Assembly: GCA_027053695.1 (NCBI GenBank) | Contig: JALUHL010000206.1 | Location: 1-7,345 of the forward strand | Length of the DNA stretch: 7,345 nt | Direction of reading: 5' to 3' | Source of the DNA: Ghiorsea sp. | GTDB taxonomy: Bacteria; Pseudomonadota; Zetaproteobacteria; Mariprofundales; Mariprofundaceae | Shown here: positions 1-7,035 of the stretch, one piece after another | How the letters are laid out: the number at the start of each line of letters is the position of its first letter | Numbering within the stretch: position 1 is the stretch's first letter | Translations under genes and position numbers: made by a program | Notes under the pieces: model-generated | The model's database searches: none | Seen by the model: only the letters and a program-made list of their open reading frames with translations | What the model was told of the DNA's origin: nothing

Positions 1-1
1 C

Positions 2-286
2 TCAGAGAACTTTTTCGATATGGGTAGCCAAAGTAAAGTCGCGTTCAGATATGCCGCCCACCTCATGCGTGGTCAGATGAATTTCAACTTTGTTATACAC
101 ATTGCTCCATTCTGGATGATGGTCAGCTTTTTCAGCGAGAAAAGCAATATGGGTCATCAACGAGAATGCAGACATAAAATCTTGGAACTTAAAGGTTTTA
201 TATAGTTTTTCATTTCGGATTGACCAAGGTTCTTTAAGGCCTTGGTTAAGCGTTTGAAGCTGTTGGGCACTTGATGTTGGATCCAT
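2..286 (-). CDS. phhB: Pterin-4a-carbinolamine dehydratase (PCD/DCoH family)
   Basis: A complete 94-residue cytosolic protein, the usual size for this family. PCD removes water from 4a-hydroxytetrahydropterin, recycling the cofactor used by aromatic amino acid hydroxylases; some bacterial homologues without a hydroxylase partner have been linked to molybdopterin metabolism. The family signature is visible: D55-H56-H57-P58-E59-W60, then the TTH-x-x-GG stretch with H74, and D83 in the ERDF segment. These match the known active-site histidines and the trailing aspartate. The ATG at 284-286 is the only reasonable start, because an in-frame TGA lies two codons upstream (290-292). The best Shine-Dalgarno-like sequence (GGGAG, 303-307) is 16 nt from this ATG and better placed for an out-of-frame ATG at 294-296. 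No phenylalanine hydroxylase gene is in the window, but the gene stops at the window edge, so its downstream neighbour is unseen. Identity is confident; physiological role is not settled. Confidence 0.95.
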   Translation of the reverse strand: MDPTSSAQQLQTLNQGLKEPWSIRNEKLYKTFKFQDFMSAFSLMTHIAFLAEKADHHPEWSNVYNKVEIHLTTHEVGGISERDFTLATHIEKVL

Positions 287-302
287 TTTTCAGCATATTG
301 AT

Positions 303-307
303 CTCCC
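303..307 (-). promoter_or_regulatory. Shine-Dalgarno-like GGGAG upstream of phhB, badly spaced
   Basis: On the minus strand GGGAG lies 16 nt from the phhB ATG but 6 nt from an ATG at 294-296 in another frame. That second ATG opens a 16-codon reading frame overlapping the phhB start and ending in TAA. Either the short frame is a leader coupled to phhB, or the run of five A (minus strand, 286-290) is one base too long in the assembly, in which case the upstream ATG would be in frame. Confidence 0.4.
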
Positions 308-427
308 ATATATTGTGTATGAAAACATTCCATACCTTGATATTAAAGGGATTGGCTTTGTATGTATAGTTTGTTTGTATAATTTGAGTGGAAATTGGAT
401 AAAAATAAAGGCGGTTGAAGATGGTCG

Positions 428-455
428 TTGTTAAGACTATGTTTGAATATATATT
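428..455 (+). promoter_or_regulatory. Candidate sigma-70-type promoter for the YyaL gene
   Basis: TTGTTA (428-433, four of six matches to the -35 consensus), a 16-nt spacer and TATATT (450-455, five of six matches to the -10) would give a leader of about 35 nt before the ATG at 497. The -10 lies inside the palindrome at 444-457. The alternative is the perfect TATAAT at 378-383, which lacks a clear -35. Assignment is from pattern only. Confidence 0.35.
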
Positions 456-457
456 CA
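444..457. repeat. Perfect 14-base palindrome, possible operator
   Basis: TGAATATATATTCA reads the same on both strands with no mismatch. It overlaps the candidate -10 of the YyaL gene, where a dimeric repressor could block transcription. It is AT-rich, so chance is possible in this background, and it matches no operator that I can name with confidence. Confidence 0.4.
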
Positions 458-496
458 GAGTCAGCGTTAGTGAGTGCTGATGACAGAGAGGATAAG

Positions 497-2614
497 ATGA
501 GGCTTGGTATATGGATTGCGCTACTATTGATAAGCTTTTCTACACAAGCCATCGCCGAGGAAAAAGCCATGCATAAATACACCAATGCCTTGATTGATGA
601 AGCTAGCCCTTATTTGCAGCAGCATGCGCATAACCCTGTGCATTGGTATCCATGGGGAGAAGTTGCATTTGCCAAGGCGAAAAAAGAGGATAAACCTATA
701 TTCTTGTCTATTGGTTATGCGACTTGTCATTGGTGCCACGTGATGGAGCATGAATGCTTTGAAGATGAGGAAGTCGCCAAAGCCATGAATGATACATTCA
801 TTGCGATTAAAGTGGATAGGGAAGAACGCCCAGATATTGACCAAGTGTATATGCAGGTTGCGCAAATGATGAATGGTCATGGTGGCTGGCCATTAAATAT
901 CATCATGACAGCAGATAAAAAGCCTTTTTTCGCGGGCACTTACATCCCTAAATACAGTCGAAATGGTCGTGTAGGCATGTTGGATTTATCGACACGATTG
1001 AAAAAACTATGGACATATGACCGCGATAAGTTGGAAGAATCCGCAGACAAGATTACACAGCTTCTTGCCAGCAATGAGAGCAACTCATGGGCAGAAGCCA
1101 AGCTGGATGTGGATGCGCTAGCCAAGCAAGCCACTGCAGATTTAAAACAAAGTTTTGATCATGAATATGCTGGTTTTGGTGATGCGCCGAAGTTTCCAAG
1201 CCCTCACAAATTATTATTTTTATTGCGTGAGGCGAAAAGCCATGATGACAAACAAGCCTTGAGTATGGTTGAGCAAACTTTGGATGCCATGCGTGCTGGT
1301 GGTGTGTTTGACCAAGTCGGTTTTGGGTTTCATCGCTACTCAACAGATGCACAGTGGCTGCTACCGCATTTTGAGAAAATGCTGTATGACCAAGCCATGT
1401 TGATGATGGCATATACCGAAGCTTATCAGCTCACAGGGCATAAGCGACATGCTGCGGTAGTGCGAGAGATTGCAACTTATGTATTGCGGGATATGCGCGA
1501 TGAAACTGGCGGCTTTTATTCGGCAGAAGATGCGGATTCTGAAGGTGTGGAAGGCAAATTTTATGTTTGGAGTATGAGTGAGCTTGAAGATGTGCTGGGC
1601 AAAGATGATGCCAAGCGTTTTGCCCAAGCTTTTCAATGTTCCAAGCAAGGTAACTTTCGTGATGAGGCCACAGGCAAAATCACAGGTGAGAATATCCCTC
1701 ATTTATCGGCATGGATGGAGCAAGGCTTAAGCCCAGCATTGGATAACATGCGCAACACTTTGTTTCAAGCGCGCGAAAAGCGAGTTCATCCGTTTAAAGA
1801 CGATAAGATTTTAACCGATTGGAATGGGTTGATGATTGCGGCTTTTGCCAAAGCAGCACGGGCTTTGCATGAGCCGAAATATTTGCAGGCAGCAAAAGAC
1901 AGCGCTGATTTTATGTTAACCACGATGCAACAAGAAGATGGAAGCTTATGGCATCGCTACCGTCATGGTGATGTAGGTATTACAGGGCATTTGGATGATT
2001 ATGCCTTTTTTGTTTGGGGTTTGATTGATCTATATGAAGCTTCATTGGACGCTACATATTTAAAGCAAGCCTTGGCTTTGAATCAACATATGCTTCAAAG
2101 CTTTGCCTCCAAATCAGGTGGGCTTTATCTCACAGCGCATGACGCAGAAGCTTTGCTTGTGCGACCCATGGAAGCATGGGATGGGGCATTGCCATCGGGT
2201 AATGCAGTGGCAGCGATGAATATGGTGCGCCTTGCTCGCATAAGCAGTGATAGTGATTTGGAAGTGGCTACGGATAAGTTATTTCAGACGTTTTCAGGCG
2301 CAATGAAACGCGCACCTATTGGCTTAACATCGATGATTTCAGCGCACGTTTTTGCTGCCAAAGAGAGCATAGAAATTGTATTGGCGGGTGATAAGGAAAG
2401 TGCGCAAGCCAAAGCCATGCTGGATGCCATCAACCGTTTGTATTTGCCATATGCGGTGGTGATTTGGCGAGATGAAGCAAGTATGAAGTTGATTCCATTT
2501 ATCCAATATCAGAAGCCGCAGGGTGAGGGTATGACAGCCTATGTGTGTAAAAACTTTCAGTGCAATCAGCCTGTGACAGATGTTCAATCAATGTTGAAGC
2601 TTATTCAGGAATAG
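497..2614 (+). CDS. YyaL/DUF255 thioredoxin-domain protein with signal peptide
   Basis: A 705-residue protein of the family that includes Bacillus YyaL and mammalian SPATA20, near the usual full length. The exact biochemical role of the family is not known. Residues 1-20 look like a Sec signal peptide (short charged start, hydrophobic core, A-I-A before E21), suggesting a periplasmic protein. Residues about 25-190 form the thioredoxin-like domain, with [13 protein letters not shown]77-H-W-C80 and the [10 protein letters not shown] segment. The rest resembles the alpha/alpha-toroid part of the family, with [41 protein letters not shown] and PSGNA landmarks and the conserved C-terminal [11 protein letters not shown] 497 is preferred because AGAGAGGA lies just upstream; the frame is open further upstream to an ATG at 428, but that would bury the signal peptide behind 23 unlikely residues. 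An internal ATG at 569, just before the family core, also has a good Shine-Dalgarno. C87 sits where the usual motif HESFED has serine. The gene is transcribed alone and converges with tadA. Confidence 0.93.
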   Translation: MRLGIWIALLLISFSTQAIAEEKAMHKYTNALIDEASPYLQQHAHNPVHWYPWGEVAFAKAKKEDKPIFLSIGYATCHWCHVMEHECFEDEEVAKAMNDTFIAIKVDREERPDIDQVYMQVAQMMNGHGGWPLNIIMTADKKPFFAGTYIPKYSRNGRVGMLDLSTRLKKLWTYDRDKLEESADKITQLLASNESNSWAEAKLDVDALAKQATADLKQSFDHEYAGFGDAPKFPSPHKLLFLLREAKSHDDKQALSMVEQTLDAMRAGGVFDQVGFGFHRYSTDAQWLLPHFEKMLYDQAMLMMAYTEAYQLTGHKRHAAVVREIATYVLRDMRDETGGFYSAEDADSEGVEGKFYVWSMSELEDVLGKDDAKRFAQAFQCSKQGNFRDEATGKITGENIPHLSAWMEQGLSPALDNMRNTLFQAREKRVHPFKDDKILTDWNGLMIAAFAKAARALHEPKYLQAAKDSADFMLTTMQQEDGSLWHRYRHGDVGITGHLDDYAFFVWGLIDLYEASLDATYLKQALALNQHMLQSFASKSGGLYLTAHDAEALLVRPMEAWDGALPSGNAVAAMNMVRLARISSDSDLEVATDKLFQTFSGAMKRAPIGLTSMISAHVFAAKESIEIVLAGDKESAQAKAMLDAINRLYLPYAVVIWRDEASMKLIPFIQYQKPQGEGMTAYVCKNFQCNQPVTDVQSMLKLIQE
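557..571 (+). promoter_or_regulatory. Possible internal ribosome binding site and start in the YyaL gene
   Basis: GAGGA (557-561), a 7-nt spacer and ATG (569-571) form a textbook initiation site in frame, right after the signal peptide. Initiation here would give a 681-residue cytosolic form starting MHKYTNAL, which is where most family members begin. The GAGGA also encodes part of A-E-E, so it may be coincidence. Confidence 0.35.
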
Positions 2615-2618
2615 GTGG

Positions 2619-3089
2619 CTAACTATGTTTCTTGGCTAGGCGTTTGGCTTTAAAAAAGCTGCGAATCTGCTCGCTACATTCATCTTGAAGTATGCCCGAT
2701 ATGATTTGCGGTTGATGGTTTAAACGGCTGTCCGACAAAGCTTGATACAACGATGAAACAGCACCTGTTTTTTTATCATTGGCGCCATAAACAACTGTGC
2801 CAATACGCGCATGAATGATAGCGCCAGAACACATCAAACATGGTTCTAAAGTGACATAGAGCGTGCTGTTTAATAAGCGATAATGTCCTATGGCAGTAGA
2901 TGCTTTGCGTATCACTTCGATTTCAGCGTGTGCGGTTGCATCATGTTGGTTGATGGGTGCATTATGTGCCGTAAAGACCTGCTTATCTTCGGTGATTAAA
3001 ACAGCACCTACAGGCACTTCATCCATATTTGCTGCTAATTCTGCCTGCTCCAAAGCAAGGCGCATATAATGCTCGTGGTTCAAACTCAA
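2619..3089 (-). CDS. tadA: tRNA-specific adenosine deaminase TadA
   Basis: A 156-residue cytosolic zinc enzyme that converts adenosine 34 to inosine in the anticodon of tRNA-Arg(ACG), letting one tRNA read several codons; it is essential in E. coli. The deaminase signature is complete: H54-A-E56 (zinc ligand and proton-shuttling glutamate) and P83-C84-L-M-C87 (two zinc ligands). The N-terminal EVPVGAV segment and the C-terminal LNH...FFKAKR also fit TadA rather than cytidine or guanine deaminases. The start chosen is TTG at 3087-3089: it overlaps the stop of the upstream permease gene as TTGA, has AAGGT suitably upstream, and gives the usual residues before the first helix. An ATG nine codons in (3063-3065) is the fallback. 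It is the last gene of the operon, and its stop lies 4 nt from the stop of the convergent YyaL gene. Confidence 0.96.
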   Translation of the reverse strand: MSLNHEHYMRLALEQAELAANMDEVPVGAVLITEDKQVFTAHNAPINQHDATAHAEIEVIRKASTAIGHYRLLNSTLYVTLEPCLMCSGAIIHARIGTVVYGANDKKTGAVSSLYQALSDSRLNHQPQIISGILQDECSEQIRSFFKAKRLAKKHS

Positions 3090-3907
3090 CGTTTTAACCT
3101 TGGGTCAAACACATCTCTTAAACCTTCACCAAGCAGATTATACCCCAACACAGTAATCAAAATCGCTAGCCCTGGATAAACCGATAACCACCATGCGATT
3201 TGGATATTGTCTTTGCCTTCAGTCAGCATATTACCCCAAGATGCCGTGGGCGGCTGCACACCAAGCCCTAAAAATGACAAGCCTGACTCAATCAAGACTG
3301 CCCCTGCAATGCCGAGCACCGCAGATACAAGCAAAGGCCCCATGGCGTTGGGCAACATATAAGACCAGACCATGCGCCAAGGGGGTATGCCTATGCTTTG
3401 CGCAGCCAAGACAAACTCACGCTCTCGTAAACTTAAGAATTCAGCGCGTAATAGTCGCGTCACACCCATCCAAGAGGTCAAACCAATGATAATCATGATA
3501 TTCCAAATGGATGGCTCTAAAAATGCAATCACTGCCAAAATCAGAAAGAAGGTGGGGAAACACAGCACCATATCTGTCCAACGCATAATGATATTATCCC
3601 AAACACCACCCGCATAACCTGCAATCGCGCCCAAAATCGTACCTACCAAAAGTGCAATGCCCACAGCAACCAAACCCACCAATAATGAAATGCGTGCGCC
3701 GTATAAAAGCCTTGAAAACACATCGCGGCCTAAAGTATCTGTGCCGCACCAATGCTCTGCTGATGGCGGTAATAACATATCACGAATCACGATATGGTCA
3801 GGGTCGTAGGGAGCTAAAAGAGGCGCGAAAATCGCAATGATAGACACCAAAGCCACAATGCCAGCGCCTGCTAACATCAAAGGATTTTGTTTGAGCGCAT
3901 GGAGCAA
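3086..3907 (-). CDS. DppC/OppC-type ABC transporter permease, orphan subunit
   Basis: A 273-residue inner-membrane permease of the peptide/nickel (DppC/OppC) ABC importer family. About six hydrophobic segments are visible, near residues 11-33, 74-98, 112-130, 134-150, 190-215 and 238-262. The first loop carries the subfamily hallmark H52-W-C-GTDTLGRDVFSRLLYGAR. The EAA loop that docks on the ATPase lies at about 164-186, with G173 and L185-P186. The protein ends in DVFDPRLKR, typical of this subunit. The start is TTG 3905-3907: the in-frame TAA of phoH is two codons upstream, so nothing earlier is possible. GAGGT lies 10 nt before it, and the next in-frame ATG (residue 11) would cut into the first membrane segment. 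DppB, the binding protein and the two ATPases are absent from the window, although such genes usually travel together. The substrate (peptide, nickel or other) cannot be told. Confidence 0.92.
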   Translation of the reverse strand: MLHALKQNPLMLAGAGIVALVSIIAIFAPLLAPYDPDHIVIRDMLLPPSAEHWCGTDTLGRDVFSRLLYGARISLLVGLVAVGIALLVGTILGAIAGYAGGVWDNIIMRWTDMVLCFPTFFLILAVIAFLEPSIWNIMIIIGLTSWMGVTRLLRAEFLSLREREFVLAAQSIGIPPWRMVWSYMLPNAMGPLLVSAVLGIAGAVLIESGLSFLGLGVQPPTASWGNMLTEGKDNIQIAWWLSVYPGLAILITVLGYNLLGEGLRDVFDPRLKR

Positions 3908-3910
3908 GGT

Positions 3911-5269
3911 TTATAATACCTCGGCTGCATAAGCAGCTAGGCGGGAGCGCTCGCTATCCCTAAGCATAACATGCCCTGCATAATCCCAATCAGAGAATTT
4001 TTGTACCGCCAGCGTTAAACCATTGGTGTGTGCCGTTAAATACGGCGTATCAATCTGTGCATTATTACCCAAAATAATAATTTTTGAGCCTTCACCCATG
4101 CGAGTAATTAAGGTTTTCATTTGATGGGGGGTTAAATTCTGTGCCTCATCAATAATTAACCATGTGCGGGTGAATGTGCGACCCCTAGCAAAAGATAGGG
4201 CTGCAATTTCAATACGGTGCTGCCCCAAAAGTGAACCAATATCGCTGGTGGGTTCATCCAAAAGGTAGGATAAGTTATCGGTTATCGCGCCCATCCATGG
4301 CTCAAGCTTTTCTTTTTCTGTGCCAGGTAAATAACCAATATCTTGCCCCATAGGTACGGTGGCGCGGGTGACTAAAATTTTATCATACAATCCCATGTCC
4401 AAGGTTTGATGCAAGCCCGCAGCTAGCGCCATCAATGTTTTCCCAGAGCCAGCCACGCCCATGAGCGCCACCAAATCAAGCTCTGCATCCATCAATAAAT
4501 TCATGCCAAGGTTTTGCTCTTGGTTGCGAGCAGTCACGCCCCAAATCGCATGACGTTCACTGCGATAAGCATAAGTGTCATCTAAGGTGACTTGGTTGTC
4601 TTCAATAGCGGTGCAGCGCAAAGAGACTTCACGTTCACCGGGTAAAAGAACAAAACTATTGATAAAAGGAAGCGGCTTATCTTTTAACCATTGCACCATA
4701 TAGCGATTGCCATGTTCAATGTCTGAGACCTGCATATCTTTTGCCATGGCTTCCCAATCTTCGTGAGATAAATGGATGTTGCCTGTGGAAAGCACATGAA
4801 TATCTTCAACCACGCGGTCAGAGCGATAATCTTCTGTTTTCAAGCCCAAGGCGCGGGCTTTGATGCGCATATTGATATCTTTGGACACCAAAATCACATG
4901 TTTATCTGGGTGTTTTTGTTGCAAACGCATGGTTACGGCAATGATACGATTATCGGCAAGCCCTTGGGTAAATGTGCTGGGCAGACCTTCGGTTTGGTCA
5001 TCCAATTCAAAGAATAATCGCCCGCCACCATTAAGCTTGAAGCCATCGGTGATATCATCTTTGCCTGCGCTAATTTCATCCAAGGTGCGCGAGACTTCAC
5101 GGATATTACGCGCAATTTCATCCATACCGCGCTTGACCTTATCCATCTCTTCTAAGACCACCACGGGAATGACGACATGATGCTCATCAAAGCGAAGTAG
5201 GGCGTTGGGGTCATGGATTAAAACATTGGTATCCAACACATACATATAAGGCGTTTTTTTTGTCATCAT
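3911..5269 (-). CDS. PIN-domain PhoH family ATPase (YlaK/PhoH2 type)
   Basis: A 452-residue cytosolic protein joining an N-terminal PIN nuclease domain to a C-terminal PhoH ATPase, the arrangement of Bacillus YlaK and mycobacterial PhoH2, which has been described as an RNA-unwinding ribonuclease. PIN acidic residues are visible as D13 in LDTN, E40, D106 in DNRI and D131 in SKDIN. The ATPase has Walker A GVAGSGKT (271-278) and Walker B LIIDEAQN (371-378), followed by the ILGN segment (399-402) and a late R-D-S-E-R-S-R run. Both halves look intact. Two adjacent ATGs are possible; the second (5264-5266) sits at a better distance (7 nt) from AGG than the first (4 nt). The gene follows cstA by 5 nt and precedes the permease by 3 nt, so it is cotranscribed. 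A run of eight A lies in codons 3-6. The family name comes from phosphate control in E. coli, but no Pho box was recognised here. Confidence 0.95.
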   Translation of the reverse strand: MMTKKTPYMYVLDTNVLIHDPNALLRFDEHHVVIPVVVLEEMDKVKRGMDEIARNIREVSRTLDEISAGKDDITDGFKLNGGGRLFFELDDQTEGLPSTFTQGLADNRIIAVTMRLQQKHPDKHVILVSKDINMRIKARALGLKTEDYRSDRVVEDIHVLSTGNIHLSHEDWEAMAKDMQVSDIEHGNRYMVQWLKDKPLPFINSFVLLPGEREVSLRCTAIEDNQVTLDDTYAYRSERHAIWGVTARNQEQNLGMNLLMDAELDLVALMGVAGSGKTLMALAAGLHQTLDMGLYDKILVTRATVPMGQDIGYLPGTEKEKLEPWMGAITDNLSYLLDEPTSDIGSLLGQHRIEIAALSFARGRTFTRTWLIIDEAQNLTPHQMKTLITRMGEGSKIIILGNNAQIDTPYLTAHTNGLTLAVQKFSDWDYAGHVMLRDSERSRLAAYAAEVL

Positions 5270-5274
5270 TAATC

Positions 5275-6960
5275 CTATGCGCGGTCGCGCTTGATATTTT
5301 TAACAGCCAATACAGCTTCAAGTAAAACCCACATAGCTAGGGCAAAAATAACAAAACCAACACCTGCCACCGCCCATTGCTCTTTGCCTACAGCTTTGGT
5401 TATGCCCATGACCATGCCAGCAATGGTGGTGCTCAAGACTAAAAACATAGGTAATAAGGTATAAAGGATAGGTTTTTTATTGCGGTATAAATAAATGGTC
5501 ACGGTTAAAAGCGTGAGGCCTGCTAAGATTTGGTTGGTGGTGCCAAACAATGTCCAAAGGAATAAACCAGCAGGTTTGCCATTCATTTCAAAGAAGGCAA
5601 AGAAGCCCATGGCAGACACGGCTAACAATGTAGCGATATAACGATTATCCAATAATTTGAAGTTGATGGTTTTACCGATTTCTTGGATATTAAAGCGCAA
5701 AAGTCTTGCGCCTGTATCCACAGAAGTCATGGCAAAGCCCACCACCACCACGCTGATAAAAGCTGCAGCATAATCATAGGGCACACCAAGTTGATGAATA
5801 AAGTTGGCATTGCCTTGGATGAACACACCAAGCTTTTGATGCAAGCCCACGGCCTGCCCCCAAGAACCGTAAAACGCTTCCCAATCTGCACGGGTTGCAA
5901 ATGCGCCTGCAGTAGTGGCAAGCACGGCGAGCAATGCAAGCAACGATTCGCCAATCATCGCGCCATAACCAACCATGGGTGCATCGGTTTCTTTATCCAA
6001 TTGTTTGGATGTGGTGCCTGATGCCACAATGCCATGAAAGCCAGAGACTGCGCCGCAAGCAATCACAATAAATAAGAATGGCAGCATAGGGGGTGCGCCT
6101 TCTGGGTTCGGATTAATCGCAGGAGCAACCCATTCAGGGTCTAGCATAAAGAAGCCAATCAACATCATGGCAAGAGCCAAGTATAAAAGCAGGGAGTTGA
6201 GAAAGTCGCGAGGTTGCAATAAAAGCCATACAGGCAACACGCTGGCTAAAAAGGCATATACCAGCAGTGACCATGTCCAATCTTTAGCTGTAAAGCCTGT
6301 GATGGGGTGGTCTAGCCCCCACCATGTGGTGATAAGCATAGCGACAAAACCAATGGTAATCAGCGGCCAAACGGGCATATTCTTTTTATACACTAAGAAG
6401 CCAATCACCATGGCAATCAGCATGAGTGAATAGGTGGGGAATACTGCTTCAGGATGAGCTGTGGCTGCAATGTTGGCGGCATCGGGTGCAGCAAACAAAC
6501 CAGATATCACCAATACAAACACACCCATGGCAAGGGCAACAAGAAAGAAAATAACCAGCAAGAAGAGTAGGCGCGTGCGTGGTGAAATCACATCTTTGGC
6601 AATGCTGCCTACGCTTTCACCTTTGTATCGAGTGGATAAAACAAGGGCTGAGAAATCATGAACTGCACCAATCAAGAGCGTACCAAAGACCACCCAGCAA
6701 AGCGCTGGCAACCAGCCCCAGATCACGGCGATGGCAGGGCCAAGCATAGGCGCTAGACCTGCAATGGATGCAAAATGGTGACCAAAAAGAATATATTTAT
6801 TGGTCGGCACATAATCAATGCCATCACGCATGGTGTGCGCTGGAGTTGGGTTACTATCAACCAAGCCGAACACTTTTTTACCGAGTATTCTTTTGGCATA
6901 AAATTGATAAAAGGTGAGGTATAAACTTAAGACCACAATGGCCATCACTGCTGGTGACAT
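5275..6960 (-). CDS. cstA: Carbon starvation protein A (CstA-type transporter)
   Basis: A 561-residue inner-membrane transporter, mostly hydrophobic with many predicted membrane helices. E. coli CstA and its paralogue BtsT take up pyruvate, and CstA has been linked to peptide uptake under carbon starvation. Family landmarks are clear: GHHFASIAGLAPMLGP (60-74), AVHDFSALVLSTRYKG (99-114), SGFHGIVASGTTSKQL (306-321) and LFGTTNQILAGL (471-482). It is shorter than the roughly 700-residue E. coli protein but within the range of the shorter bacterial CstA forms, and no frame break is visible. The start ATG at 6958-6960 follows AAAGAGGG by 10 nt. It is first in the operon with phoH, the permease and tadA, and is divergent from the lipoprotein gene. 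The true substrate (pyruvate, peptides or another small organic acid) cannot be decided from sequence. Confidence 0.96.
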   Translation of the reverse strand: MSPAVMAIVVLSLYLTFYQFYAKRILGKKVFGLVDSNPTPAHTMRDGIDYVPTNKYILFGHHFASIAGLAPMLGPAIAVIWGWLPALCWVVFGTLLIGAVHDFSALVLSTRYKGESVGSIAKDVISPRTRLLFLLVIFFLVALAMGVFVLVISGLFAAPDAANIAATAHPEAVFPTYSLMLIAMVIGFLVYKKNMPVWPLITIGFVAMLITTWWGLDHPITGFTAKDWTWSLLVYAFLASVLPVWLLLQPRDFLNSLLLYLALAMMLIGFFMLDPEWVAPAINPNPEGAPPMLPFLFIVIACGAVSGFHGIVASGTTSKQLDKETDAPMVGYGAMIGESLLALLAVLATTAGAFATRADWEAFYGSWGQAVGLHQKLGVFIQGNANFIHQLGVPYDYAAAFISVVVVGFAMTSVDTGARLLRFNIQEIGKTINFKLLDNRYIATLLAVSAMGFFAFFEMNGKPAGLFLWTLFGTTNQILAGLTLLTVTIYLYRNKKPILYTLLPMFLVLSTTIAGMVMGITKAVGKEQWAVAGVGFVIFALAMWVLLEAVLAVKNIKRDRA

Positions 6961-7035
6961 ATTCTAATTTCCCTCTTTAGTTTCTGAGTTAATGCCGATA
7001 CTCTAGCCCACATATGATGGATTGCGAAGGTTGAG
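6961..7035. promoter_or_regulatory. Divergent promoter region between cstA and the lipoprotein gene
   Basis: These 75 bases must drive both the cstA operon and the plus-strand lipoprotein gene. On the minus strand TTCGCA (7023-7028) and TAGAGT (7000-7005), separated by 17 nt, each match four of six bases of the sigma-70 consensus. On the plus strand TATGAT (7013-7018) is a possible -10 with no good -35, and it is so close to the ATG (7036) that the leader would be very short. The two signals overlap, so the genes may compete for polymerase. No recognisable CRP or sigma-54 site was found. Confidence 0.45.

Larger units (their letters stand above)
287..496. promoter_or_regulatory. Divergent intergenic region between phhB and the YyaL gene
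   Basis: This 210-base AT-rich stretch separates two divergent genes and must hold promoters for both. I see no convincing gene in it. For the plus strand there is a perfect TATAAT at 378-383, but no good -35 at the usual distance. A TTGATA (337-342) lies farther upstream, too far for that -10. A better-spaced pair closer to the gene is TTGTTA (428-433), 16 nt, TATATT (450-455). TTTGTAT occurs twice 17 bases apart (357-363 and 374-380). For phhB on the minus strand, only weak -10-like elements were seen. No known riboswitch or small RNA was recognised. Confidence 0.6.

Noticed and set aside
461..480. Inverted repeat TCAGC / GCTGA with a 10-base loop
   Set aside because: The five-base stem is too short to be meaningful in an intergenic region of this size.
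428..496. Upstream 23-residue extension of the YyaL protein from ATG 428
   Set aside because: It would hide the signal peptide and lacks a good ribosome binding site, while ATG 497 has a strong one.
343..585. 80-codon minus-strand open frame across the intergenic region into the YyaL gene
   Set aside because: The translation looks like random sequence, and half of it is antisense to the signal peptide region; no good ribosome binding site was seen.
2583..2598. TTCAA / TTGAA inverted repeat near the end of the YyaL gene as a terminator for tadA
   Set aside because: The stem is AT-rich and short with no following T run on the right strand, so it is not a credible terminator.
2647..2659. GCTTT / AAAGC hairpin just after the YyaL stop as its terminator
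   Set aside because: The stem is weak and no T tract follows; it is explained by the lysine-rich C-terminus of TadA.
3944..3951. GAGCGCTC palindrome near the 3' end of phoH
   Set aside because: It is an eight-base palindrome inside a conserved coding segment and is expected by chance.
5683..6021. 112-codon plus-strand open frame inside cstA
   Set aside because: It is antisense to the conserved CstA core and has no recognisable features of its own.
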